Positions 36,146-44,438 of a stretch of 64,000 nt of DNA are shown here, one piece after another. The DNA lies in the NCBI GenBank assembly GCA_019703815.1, contig AP023053.1, forward strand, positions 172,995-236,994, in the 5' to 3' direction. The notes beneath the pieces are model-generated. The model was not told the DNA's origin and did not search any database. It was given only the letters and a program-made list of their open reading frames with translations. Each line of letters begins with the position of its first letter. Position 1 is the first letter of the stretch. The position numbers and the translations under genes are program-made. Source of the stretch: Thaumasiovibrio occultus (GTDB taxonomy: Bacteria > Pseudomonadota > Gammaproteobacteria > Enterobacterales > Vibrionaceae).

Positions 36146-38233
36146 ATGACTGATTTATCTAAATACAGAAACATTGGTATTTTCGCGCACGTTGATGCGG
36201 GTAAAACCACAACTACAGAGCGTATCCTGAAGCTAACTGGTAAAATCCACAAGATCGGTGACACGCACGATGGCTCAACTACTACTGACTTCATGGAGCA
36301 GGAAGCTGAGCGTGGTATCACAATCCAGTCTGCAGCAGTTAGCTGTTTCTGGAACGACCACCGTCTAAACGTTATCGATACTCCTGGACACGTTGACTTC
36401 ACTGTTGAAGTATACCGTTCTCTTAAAGTTCTTGATGGCGGTATCGGTGTATTCTGTGGTTCTGGTGGTGTTGAACCTCAGTCAGAAACTAACTGGCGTT
36501 ATGCGAACGATTCAGAAGTATCTCGTCTGATCTTCGTTAACAAACTTGACCGTATGGGTGCTGACTTCTTTAACGTTGTTGACCAAGTTAAAAACGTTCT
36601 AGGTGCAACTCCTCTAGTTATGACTCTACCTATCGGCCGCGAAGAAGACTTCGTTGGTGTTGTAGACGTTCTAACTCGTAAAGCATACGTTTGGGATGAC
36701 TCAGGTCTTCCAGAAAACTACGAAGTTCTTGATGTTCCTGCGGACATGGTTGACGACGTAGAAGCTTACCGTGAAGAGCTTGTTGAAACTGCTGTAGAGC
36801 AAGACGACGACCTAATGGAAGCGTACATGGAAGGTAACGAGCCTTCTATCGAAGACCTTAAGCGTTGTATCCGTAAAGGTACTCGTGACCTAGCGTTCTT
36901 CCCAACTTTCTGTGGTTCTGCGTACAAGAACAAAGGTATCCAGCTTGTTCTAGATGCAGTTGTTGACTACCTACCAGCTCCAACTGAAGTTGATCCACAG
37001 CCTCTAACTAACCCAGAAACTGGTGAGCCAACTGGCGAAGTAGCAACTGTATCTGCAGATGAGCCACTACGTGCGCTTGCGTTCAAGATCATGGATGACC
37101 GTTTCGGCGCCCTGACCTTCGTACGTATCTACTCTGGTAAGCTTGCTAAGGGTGACACCATCCTTAACTCTGCTACTGGTAAGACTGAGCGTGTTGGCCG
37201 TATGGTTGAGATGCAAGCGAACGACCGTAACGAGCTAACTGAAGCTCAAGCGGGTGATATCATTGCTATCGTTGGTATGAAGAACGTTCAAACTGGTCAC
37301 ACTCTATGTGATCCTAAGAACGAATGTACTCTTGAAGCTATGATCTTCCCAACTCCAGTAATCAACATCGCTGTTACTCCTAAGGACAAAGGCGGTTCTG
37401 AGAAAATGGGTATCGCACTTGGTAAGATGGTTGCAGAAGATCCATCATTCCAAGTTGAAACTGACGAAGAAACTGGCGACACCATCCTTAAAGGTATGGG
37501 TGAGCTTCACCTAGATATCAAAGTAGATATCCTGAAGCGTACCTACGGTGTAGACCTAATCGTTGGTCAACCTCAAGTTGCTTACCGTGAAACTATCACT
37601 ACTCCAGTAGAAGATAGCTACACTCACAAGAAGCAATCTGGTGGTTCTGGTCAGTTCGGTAAGATCGACTACCGCATCAAGCCAGGCGAGCAAGGTTCAG
37701 GCTTCAAGTTCTCTTCTACCGTTGTTGGTGGTAACGTTCCTAAGGAATTCTGGCCAGCAATCGAGAAAGGTTTTGCAAGCATGATGGACACTGGTCCAAT
37801 GGCTGGCTTCCCTGTTCTTGACGTTGAAGTTGAACTATTCGACGGTGGCTTCCACGCAGTTGACTCATCAGCAATCGCGTTCGAAATCGCAGCGAAAGGT
37901 GCATTCCGTCAATCTATGCCTAAAGCAGGTCCTCAGCTTCTTGAGCCTATCATGCTTGTTGACGTGTTCACTCCAGAAGACCACGTTGGTGACGTAATCG
38001 GTGACCTTAACCGTCGTCGCGGCATGATCAAAGATCAGCAAGCTGGTCTAACTGGCGTACGTATCAAGGGTGAAGTACCTCTATCAGAAATGTTCGGCTA
38101 CATCGGTACTCTACGTACGATGACTTCTGGTCGTGGTCAGTTCTCTATGGAGTTCGCACACTACGCACCATGTCCAGCGAACGTTGCTGAGAAAGTAATC
38201 GCTGAAACTAAAGAGAAAAACGCTAAGAAGTAA
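36146..38233 (+). CDS. fusA: Elongation factor G, second-copy type
   Basis: Product of 695 residues, a translational GTPase. G motifs are [12 protein letters not shown], the switch [19 protein letters not shown] and GSAY. Domain IV carries [20 protein letters not shown] and GFHAVDSS, and domain V ends with [17 protein letters not shown]. It is not inside an str operon (no rpsL, rpsG or tuf), so it is probably the additional EF-G of vibrios (as VC2342 in V. cholerae). Codons are extremely biased (GTT, CGT, GGT, ACT, CTA), unlike all neighbours, as in very highly expressed genes. Confidence 0.93.
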   Translation: MTDLSKYRNIGIFAHVDAGKTTTTERILKLTGKIHKIGDTHDGSTTTDFMEQEAERGITIQSAAVSCFWNDHRLNVIDTPGHVDFTVEVYRSLKVLDGGIGVFCGSGGVEPQSETNWRYANDSEVSRLIFVNKLDRMGADFFNVVDQVKNVLGATPLVMTLPIGREEDFVGVVDVLTRKAYVWDDSGLPENYEVLDVPADMVDDVEAYREELVETAVEQDDDLMEAYMEGNEPSIEDLKRCIRKGTRDLAFFPTFCGSAYKNKGIQLVLDAVVDYLPAPTEVDPQPLTNPETGEPTGEVATVSADEPLRALAFKIMDDRFGALTFVRIYSGKLAKGDTILNSATGKTERVGRMVEMQANDRNELTEAQAGDIIAIVGMKNVQTGHTLCDPKNECTLEAMIFPTPVINIAVTPKDKGGSEKMGIALGKMVAEDPSFQVETDEETGDTILKGMGELHLDIKVDILKRTYGVDLIVGQPQVAYRETITTPVEDSYTHKKQSGGSGQFGKIDYRIKPGEQGSGFKFSSTVVGGNVPKEFWPAIEKGFASMMDTGPMAGFPVLDVEVELFDGGFHAVDSSAIAFEIAAKGAFRQSMPKAGPQLLEPIMLVDVFTPEDHVGDVIGDLNRRRGMIKDQQAGLTGVRIKGEVPLSEMFGYIGTLRTMTSGRGQFSMEFAHYAPCPANVAEKVIAETKEKNAKK

Positions 38234-38252
38234 TTCTTAGACTGATTTCTTC

Positions 38253-38284
38253 AAAAACCCCGATGCTTGCATCGGGGTTTTTTT
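38253..38284 (+). terminator. Terminator of fusA
   Basis: AAAAACCCCGATGC / GCATCGGGGTTTTT stem of about 14 bp with a 2-base loop and T-run. Confidence 0.95.
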
Positions 38285-38448
38285 ATGCCTAAAAAACCTG
38301 AGTAGCACGATAATTTCCTCCGATTGAATCCATGTTGCTGGGATAGCTTTATGCAACGTTAATTAGTACAACCAATTGTATTTTCGATGTTATTTTTGCT
38401 AAATAGTGAGAGGAATAGGGATAAATCATCAGATTTACTGAGAATTTA

Positions 38449-38477
38449 TTGACGCCCTTCCAGAAACCCTCTACTTT
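38449..38477 (+). promoter_or_regulatory. Promoter candidate for the second tetR
   Basis: TTGACG (38449-38454), 17 bases, then TACTTT (38472-38477), followed 26 bases later by the ATG. The -35 is good, the -10 poor. Confidence 0.4.
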
Positions 38478-38503
38478 GCGGCTATGTGAATCGGAAAGAG
38501 ACT

Positions 38504-39301
38504 ATGACAATAGAGAGCAACGAATTACATCAGATAGCTGATACAGCAGAGAACCCAAAAGGTTTGAGCAAGAAGCAACAGGCCATCGTGGATAGAGAGC
38601 TAGAGCTGCTTGAAATTGCAAAGCAAATGTTCAAGAAAGAAGGCTTCGCCAATTTGACGATGGATAAAGTTGCCGCGCAGAGCAAATATTCCAAAGGTAC
38701 GGTTTATAACCATTTTTCGAGCAAAGAAGATCTGGTGAGTGCATTAGCCGCTGAAGCGCTTAAGCATGAAATAGAACTTTTTACTCGCGCCCTTTCTTAT
38801 CAAGGCTGTACCCGAGAACGCGTATTAGCGATGCATGTGGCTTACTTTTTATATGCTCGTATTGAACCTGTTATGTCGATGTGCGTGATCAATACCCGAA
38901 CCCCGTGGATCGTCGAGAAAACCTCGCAGGCGCGCAGAGATGCGCTCACTCAGCTTGAATTTCGCCTTATGGGGTTATTTGAAGCACTGATCAAAGAGGC
39001 GGTTGCTGCGCATGATTTGGTCCTATCACCGGGACTCACGCTAGATAGCATTATCTTCTCAAATTGGGCGATGGCATTTGGTGCTAACGCATTAATGAAC
39101 AATGCAGGGTGTACTCAAACGATGCCGAAAGAAGCGTCGCATTCTGCTGCTGCAGTGTTGATCAATACCAACCTGATATTGGACGGTATGGGCTGGCAGC
39201 CTTTGGCGAGCGAGCAAGACTATTCACGTTCATGGCAAGATATCGAAAAGACAATATTTTCTGACGAAGTGACAACATTAAAATCACTCGGCTTACTATG
39301 A
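38504..39301 (+). CDS. TetR-family regulator of the MMPL transporter operon
   Basis: Product of 265 residues. An N-terminal extension of about 35 residues precedes the helix-turn-helix (KQMFKKEGFANLTMDKVAAQ then SKYSKGTVYNHFSSKEDLVS). The ligand domain is longer than usual. ATG at 38504 has GGAAAGAG about 5 bases upstream; the frame also contains a GTG at 38486. It is followed by its own terminator and 330 bases later by the RND/LolA/barrel operon in the same direction, whose promoter overlaps a palindrome. Local repression is inferred. Confidence 0.88.
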   Translation: MTIESNELHQIADTAENPKGLSKKQQAIVDRELELLEIAKQMFKKEGFANLTMDKVAAQSKYSKGTVYNHFSSKEDLVSALAAEALKHEIELFTRALSYQGCTRERVLAMHVAYFLYARIEPVMSMCVINTRTPWIVEKTSQARRDALTQLEFRLMGLFEALIKEAVAAHDLVLSPGLTLDSIIFSNWAMAFGANALMNNAGCTQTMPKEASHSAAAVLINTNLILDGMGWQPLASEQDYSRSWQDIEKTIFSDEVTTLKSLGLL

Positions 39302-39311
39302 GCATCCTTCT

Positions 39312-39334
39312 AGGCACCTTAGGGTGCCTTTTTT
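39312..39334 (+). terminator. Terminator of the second tetR
   Basis: AGGCACC / GGTGCCT stem with a short loop, followed by a run of six T, 10 bases past the stop. Confidence 0.88.
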
Positions 39335-39507
39335 AGCTCTCTCCTTTGCGCCACGTCTTACGACTCAGTAACAAATATTGTGCTTTATTTGTCCAGTTTT
39401 ATTGGCTTTATCTGGTAATCGTTAAACTTCAACGCGCTATTTCCTGCAAAGTGCATTTTATTTACTCAGATCATCTGATCGCGTGGATCCCGGCTTCCGA
39501 GGCTTGG

Positions 39508-39571
39508 TTGCATTCAAACAATAGTTGGATATTATGACGATTAGTCAATTATGACGTTTCGTCATCAATTG
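39508..39571 (+). promoter_or_regulatory. Promoter with overlapping TetR-type operator for the RND-LolA-barrel operon
   Basis: TTGCAT (39508-39513), 16 bases, TATTAT (39530-39535). Immediately downstream is a near-perfect palindrome CAATT-ATGACG-TTT-CGTCAT-CAATT (39546-39570). An extra ATTATGACG (39531-39539) overlaps the -10. A repressor bound here would block transcription. The upstream TetR is the natural candidate. The leader of about 120 bases carries no other structure. Confidence 0.65.
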
Positions 39572-39663
39572 TTTGGGGTTTGTTGATTGATAGCCGCAAG
39601 TAAACCGCTTATGTGGCGCTCGACAAACCAGAATGCTGACCAATAGTCAAAATAGGAGCATGG

Positions 39664-42045
39664 ATGAACACGTCATGGCAGACATACGCAACACGGTCGC
39701 CCTGGTGGGTGATAGGGATGTTGTTGCTACTGGTTGTGGGAATGACCGCCGGCAGTCAATACCTGACTTATCGCGGCGAATATCAGATCTTCTTTAGTGA
39801 AGAGAACGACAAACTCAAAGCGTTTGAAGAAATTGAAGCCACCTTTAACAAGGCCGACAACATCTCAATTGTCGTAGCGCCAACAACGGGTTCGGTATTT
39901 ACCGCAGAGCGATTGAGCTTGATCCGTGAGCTCACCAAGGCCGCAGTACAAACGCCGTATTCCAACCGCGTCGACTCGATTGCCAACTACCAACATACCC
40001 AAGCCCTCGAAGATGATCTCCATATTGGCGATCTCATTGGCCCTTACACGTCGTTAGATGCAGCAGGGATCGCCGCAATTGAAAAGGTTGCGTTGCAAGA
40101 GCCACGTTTAGTCCACAGCGCGGTTTCTGCAGATGGTGATGTCGCCGTGATAACTATCACGGTGCAAATCAAAGAGAGCGAACGCACCAGTGCAGAGCAA
40201 GAAATTTATCGTTTCGTTGATGAATTGATCGCCACCTATCAGCCGAATTATCCCGATATTCAGTTTCATAAAGCTGGGATCATCGCACTTAATATGGCGT
40301 TTAACGATGCAGCGCAGCAAGACGCCACCACCATAGTGCCGGCGATGTTTCTGACTATTTTGATCTTCTTGGCGCTGATGCTGCGCTCCATTACCGGCGT
40401 GATCGCTACCTTGGTGATCATCGTTAGCACCATTCTTGCGACAATGGGCGCGGGGGGTTGGCTTGGCATGTTCCTTAGCGTGACCACGGTAAACGTGCCC
40501 ACATTGGTGATGACGTTGGCCGTCGCGGATTGCGTTCATATCTTTGCGACCGTGAAGCAAGAGATGGAGCGGGGCAGGCCTAAACACGATGCGATCGCAC
40601 ACAGCTTGCGCTTGAATACGCGCCCAGTGTTAATCACCTCAGTCACCACCGCGCTGGGCTTTCTTATGATGAACGCGTCTGACTCACCGGTATTGTGGGA
40701 TCTGGGTAACTTGTCTGCGCTTGGCGTCATGGTGGCGTGTTTACTCTCATTGACCTTGCTGCCCGCGCTGCTCACGGTATTCCCGATGCGCGTCAAGGTT
40801 AAGTCAGCCGAGACCGCGGCGAGTGGATGGGCCCGATTTGCTGATGGCGTGATCCGCTTTCAGCGTTCTATCTTAGTGGTGATGGCGCTCCTAACCGTGG
40901 CGGGTGGCTATCTGGTGACCCAAAACCACGTCAATGATAACTCTGTGGGTTACTTTGCGAAAACCAGCGAATTTCGCCAATCAGCTGACTTTATGGAAGC
41001 CAATATTAGCGGCTCGACCACAGTGAGTGTCGCCATCAAAACGGGCGAGCCGTCAGGCATAACGACGCCGGAATTTTTGCAAACGCTCGATGCTTTTAGT
41101 CAATGGCTTCGCCAACAGCCGCATGTTGACCATGTGGCGACCTTGTCCGATACCATTCGTAACTTACACATGAACATGCACGGTGGGGATCCTGCCTACT
41201 ACGGTTTGCCAGACGATCAGGGACTGGCAGCGCAATATCTGCTGCTGTACGAGATGTCACTGCCGAAAGGACTCGATCTCAACAATGAAGTGAATGTGAG
41301 CAAATCATCGGTTCGCGTGCAAGTCACTACACAGAACTTGGGAAGCAAGGAGTTAGTCGCGCTTGAAGCTAATATCTTGCAATGGTTTAGCCAAAATGCG
41401 CCGCAGCTGGAGGTGATGGCCTCAAGTCCGAATTTGATGTTTGCTCACATTGGCGAAACCAATATGAAAAGCATGTTGATCTCGCTACCCATCGCGTTGG
41501 TGCTGATCTCCGGCTTGATGATTTTTGCGCTGCGCTCGCTGCGACTAGGCTTGATCAGTTTAGTGCCGAACATAGTGCCGGCTGTGATGGGCTTTGGTCT
41601 TTGGGCGCTGATCTCAGGCGAAATCAATTTGGGGCTGTCGGTCGTCGTATCGTTGACCTTGGGGATAGTCGTCGATGATTCGGTGCACTTCTTGTCGAAA
41701 TATCAGTACGCCAAAAAGCAAGGTAGTACAACTGAAAAGGCGGTGAGGTATGCGTTTAACACCGTAGGCCGCGCCTTGTGGATCACCACCGTGGTGTTGG
41801 TCGCGGGCTTTTCCATGCTGGCGACGTCCGGCTTTAGGCTTAACGCTGACATGGGGCAGTTAAGCGCCATCGTTATTTTCCTCGCCCTGATCATTGATTT
41901 TCTCTTACTGCCCGCCGTGTTGTTGCAATTTGATCGACGCACCACCGCAGGGCAAACCTCAGCCACTGGCAGTAATGAACCCCAACCGACATCGCTAAAC
42001 AATACGTCATATTCAGAACATCGCACGCAAGGAGAAACTGCATGA
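39664..42045 (+). CDS. MMPL-type RND transporter, candidate lipid exporter
   Basis: Product of 793 residues, about three quarters the length of HAE1 drug pumps and without a partner adaptor gene. Twelve membrane helices are arranged as 1+5 twice, with a periplasmic domain after helices 1 and 7. Proton-relay acids are in LAVADCVHIFATVK (helix 4) and GIVVDDSVHFLSKY (helix 10). Family members such as MmpL3 and HpnN move lipids rather than drugs. Its stop overlaps the next gene's ATG (ATGA), coupling it to a LolA-like protein. AGGAG is the ribosome site. Confidence 0.9.
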   Translation: MNTSWQTYATRSPWWVIGMLLLLVVGMTAGSQYLTYRGEYQIFFSEENDKLKAFEEIEATFNKADNISIVVAPTTGSVFTAERLSLIRELTKAAVQTPYSNRVDSIANYQHTQALEDDLHIGDLIGPYTSLDAAGIAAIEKVALQEPRLVHSAVSADGDVAVITITVQIKESERTSAEQEIYRFVDELIATYQPNYPDIQFHKAGIIALNMAFNDAAQQDATTIVPAMFLTILIFLALMLRSITGVIATLVIIVSTILATMGAGGWLGMFLSVTTVNVPTLVMTLAVADCVHIFATVKQEMERGRPKHDAIAHSLRLNTRPVLITSVTTALGFLMMNASDSPVLWDLGNLSALGVMVACLLSLTLLPALLTVFPMRVKVKSAETAASGWARFADGVIRFQRSILVVMALLTVAGGYLVTQNHVNDNSVGYFAKTSEFRQSADFMEANISGSTTVSVAIKTGEPSGITTPEFLQTLDAFSQWLRQQPHVDHVATLSDTIRNLHMNMHGGDPAYYGLPDDQGLAAQYLLLYEMSLPKGLDLNNEVNVSKSSVRVQVTTQNLGSKELVALEANILQWFSQNAPQLEVMASSPNLMFAHIGETNMKSMLISLPIALVLISGLMIFALRSLRLGLISLVPNIVPAVMGFGLWALISGEINLGLSVVVSLTLGIVVDDSVHFLSKYQYAKKQGSTTEKAVRYAFNTVGRALWITTVVLVAGFSMLATSGFRLNADMGQLSAIVIFLALIIDFLLLPAVLLQFDRRTTAGQTSATGSNEPQPTSLNNTSYSEHRTQGETA

Positions 42046-42845
42046 TATCAACTACCACATTGCGCACTTTTATCGGTGCGGTAACCATGGCCGTGATCAG
42101 TGTCAGCGCGAGCGCCGATATTTCAGAGAGCGCAGAGCGCGGACTTGCCATTGCACAGGAGCGCAAAGCGCGCGATGAAGGCTGGGGCGATTCAGTCGCG
42201 CAGCTCAGCATGGAACTGCGCAACCCGCAGGGTGAAGTGAGTACCAGAGAGCTACGCATCAGTACGCTCGAAGTCGACGGTGACGGCGATAAGGGGCTTA
42301 CTATTTTTGATCAGCCACGCGACATTCAAGGCAGTGCATTTTTGAACCACTCCCACGTTGAGGGCGCGGATGATCAGTGGCTCTATTTGCCAGCGCTGCG
42401 CCGGGTAAAACGGATCGCGTCGCAGAATAAATCGGGCCCGTTTATGGGCAGTGAATTTGCCTATGAAGATCTCAGCTCGTTCGAGATTGAAAAATACACC
42501 TTCCGCTTTGTGGGGGAAGAATCCCTCAATGGCAGTGAGACATTTGTTGTTGAGCAAATCCCACACGATGAGTTTTCCGGCTACACCCGTCAGGTGGTGT
42601 GGCTAGATCAACAGCACTACCGCGCGTTGAAAATTGAGTTTTATGATCGTAAAGACGCGTTGCTGAAAACCTTAGTATTCAGCGACTATCAGTTGTATCA
42701 AGATCAGTTTTGGCGCGCGCACACCATGGTGATGGAAAATCACCAAACCGGTAAATCGACGACCTTACTCACTCATGAACTGACGTTTGGCACAGGGCTG
42801 ACTGATGCCGACTTTCGTCAAGAAACCCTGAGTCGCGCGCGCTAG
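42042..42845 (+). CDS. LolA-fold periplasmic carrier (outer membrane lipoprotein-sorting protein family)
   Basis: Product of 267 residues. A signal peptide ending near SASADISES sends it to the periplasm. The mature part has the family core with FDQPRDIQGSAFLNHSHVEG, DDQWLYLPALRRVKRIA and GSEFAYEDLSSFEI, found in LolA-like proteins encoded beside MMPL transporters. The half-barrel can shield an acyl chain. The start overlaps the transporter stop by 4 bases. It probably ferries the transporter's lipid substrate to the outer membrane. The ligand is unknown. Confidence 0.85.
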   Translation: MISTTTLRTFIGAVTMAVISVSASADISESAERGLAIAQERKARDEGWGDSVAQLSMELRNPQGEVSTRELRISTLEVDGDGDKGLTIFDQPRDIQGSAFLNHSHVEGADDQWLYLPALRRVKRIASQNKSGPFMGSEFAYEDLSSFEIEKYTFRFVGEESLNGSETFVVEQIPHDEFSGYTRQVVWLDQQHYRALKIEFYDRKDALLKTLVFSDYQLYQDQFWRAHTMVMENHQTGKSTTLLTHELTFGTGLTDADFRQETLSRAR

Positions 42846-42854
42846 GAGAGAGTG

Positions 42855-44009
42855 ATGAGCAGATTATTCGTTGTTGCTCTCGCGTTAGTTTCCCTGCCGT
42901 TATTTGCCCTCGAGTATCGAGGGCAAGTGAGCGTTGAACATCGCCAGTTCTTTGAGCCCGGCATGTTGGGTCAACAGCAGGCGCAGAGTAGTTTAGTATT
43001 GCAGCCAGAGCTTTATCATCGCTGGCAACGCTGGGATTTTTCATTTATTCCTTTTGCGAGAATAGACAGCTTGGATGACGAGCGCACTCATTGGGACATT
43101 CGAGAAGCGTTATTTTCCTATTATCACGGAGATATCGAACTTAAGTGGGGGATCGGGAAGGTGTTCTGGGGAGTGACTGAATCGCAGCACTTGGTTGATG
43201 TGATCAACCAAATCGATGCGGTGGAATCGGTCGATGGTGAGCAAAAGCTCGGTCAGCCAATGGTCAATGCCTCGTGGTTTTCGCCGCATGGCACGTTTTC
43301 CTTGTTTGTGTTACCGGGATTTCGCGAACGCACATTTGCCGGCGTTGATGGACGTTTGGGCATACCGAATATCAACCCAGACGATAGCCAGTTTGAAGCG
43401 CGCAACGGCGATCGGCATATTGATATGGCACTGCGTTACAGTGTAATGATGGGCACGTGGGATCTGGGACTGTCGGTATTTCATGGCACCAACCGTGAGC
43501 CTGTTTTGCTTGCCAGCGGGGATCAATGGACGCCTTACTACAGCCAAATGACGCAATATGGCCTCGATATGCAGGGGATTTATGGTGACTGGTTGTTTAA
43601 GTGGGAGTCGATTTATCGCCAAACCGAGCCCCAAGATTTCAGCGCGATCACCGCTGGTTTTGAGTATACCCAAGTGGGGATATTCGCCACGAGCTACGAT
43701 CTAGGGTGGCTGGGCGAATACCTTTACGATAGTCGCGAGCAACCGCCGACGTCGAACGACAACGATGTGTTTCTAGGCTGGCGTTTTGTGATGAACGATA
43801 TCGCAGGAACCGAAGTCTTGGTTGGCGTAGTGCAAGATCTGGAGCGTCGCGATTCAAGTGCATGGCGACTTGAAGCGAGTCGGCGGATCAACAATGCGTT
43901 GAAATGGCGCGCCAATGCTTGGCTGTTTGCCTCTGATAGCCCAGAAGATCCGCTTTACCTTTATCGCGATGAAGACTTCGTCGAGTTGGCATTGGATTAC
44001 TATTTTTGA
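42855..44009 (+). CDS. Outer-membrane beta-barrel protein of the MMPL/LolA operon
   Basis: Product of 384 residues. A signal peptide (LFVVALALVSLPLFA, cleavage before LEYRG) is followed by alternating amphipathic strands such as WDFSFIPFARIDSLDDERTH and GIFATSYDLGWLGEYLYDSR. The last residues LALDYYF end in phenylalanine, the signal for barrel assembly. AGGAGA precedes ATG at 42855. It completes a three-compartment set with the preceding two genes. I cannot assign a named family with certainty. Confidence 0.82.
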   Translation: MSRLFVVALALVSLPLFALEYRGQVSVEHRQFFEPGMLGQQQAQSSLVLQPELYHRWQRWDFSFIPFARIDSLDDERTHWDIREALFSYYHGDIELKWGIGKVFWGVTESQHLVDVINQIDAVESVDGEQKLGQPMVNASWFSPHGTFSLFVLPGFRERTFAGVDGRLGIPNINPDDSQFEARNGDRHIDMALRYSVMMGTWDLGLSVFHGTNREPVLLASGDQWTPYYSQMTQYGLDMQGIYGDWLFKWESIYRQTEPQDFSAITAGFEYTQVGIFATSYDLGWLGEYLYDSREQPPTSNDNDVFLGWRFVMNDIAGTEVLVGVVQDLERRDSSAWRLEASRRINNALKWRANAWLFASDSPEDPLYLYRDEDFVELALDYYF

Positions 44010-44438
44010 TCGGTTTTCCTTTGCAGGTGAGCGTCTGCGCGTGCTGCGGCTTACCCATTATTGCGACTTGCCAACCATGGTGACTGCCCATTACCGCGAT
44101 ATGGAAACTACGGCGATTCGGGAGCCATTGCGATACGCAAGTTAAGGTGAGTCGTGAATTAGGCTACCCGCTTTAAACGGTAGCAATAGTCAGTAGTTTG
44201 CAAAAGTAAGGGGTAACTAGCAGTAAGCGGCTAGTAAAAGGCGTCGCGATAAACCACCTCGATAAAACGGAAGTGGAAACAAGATCGCACGCCTTTTGAT
44301 CGCTCGCGTCGATTTTACACTGTTGCTTGTTTTTTATACCTCTGTCTGTTTTTATAGTAACGTTGATTTTTGGGCGTGTTTTAGTGTCGAAGGGTTTAGT
44401 CAATTGCCCTTTAGGAACAACTAATTAGGTTAACGTTA
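44010..44438. other. 429-base gap with a small hairpin
   Basis: No coding frame is convincing. GCTACC / GGTAGC (44163-44184) forms a hairpin without a T-run. A palindrome TTAACGTTAA lies just before the next ATG. The gap probably holds the promoter of the repeat-protein gene, but I see no clear -35/-10 pair. Confidence 0.4.

Noticed and set aside
39346-39537. 63-codon plus-strand frame before the MMPL operon
   Set aside because: It covers a terminator-proximal region and a promoter; translation is not protein-like and there is no ribosome site.
44010-44438. Small gene or sRNA in the gap before the repeat protein
   Set aside because: Only a short hairpin without a T-run and no promoter match good enough to support a transcript.
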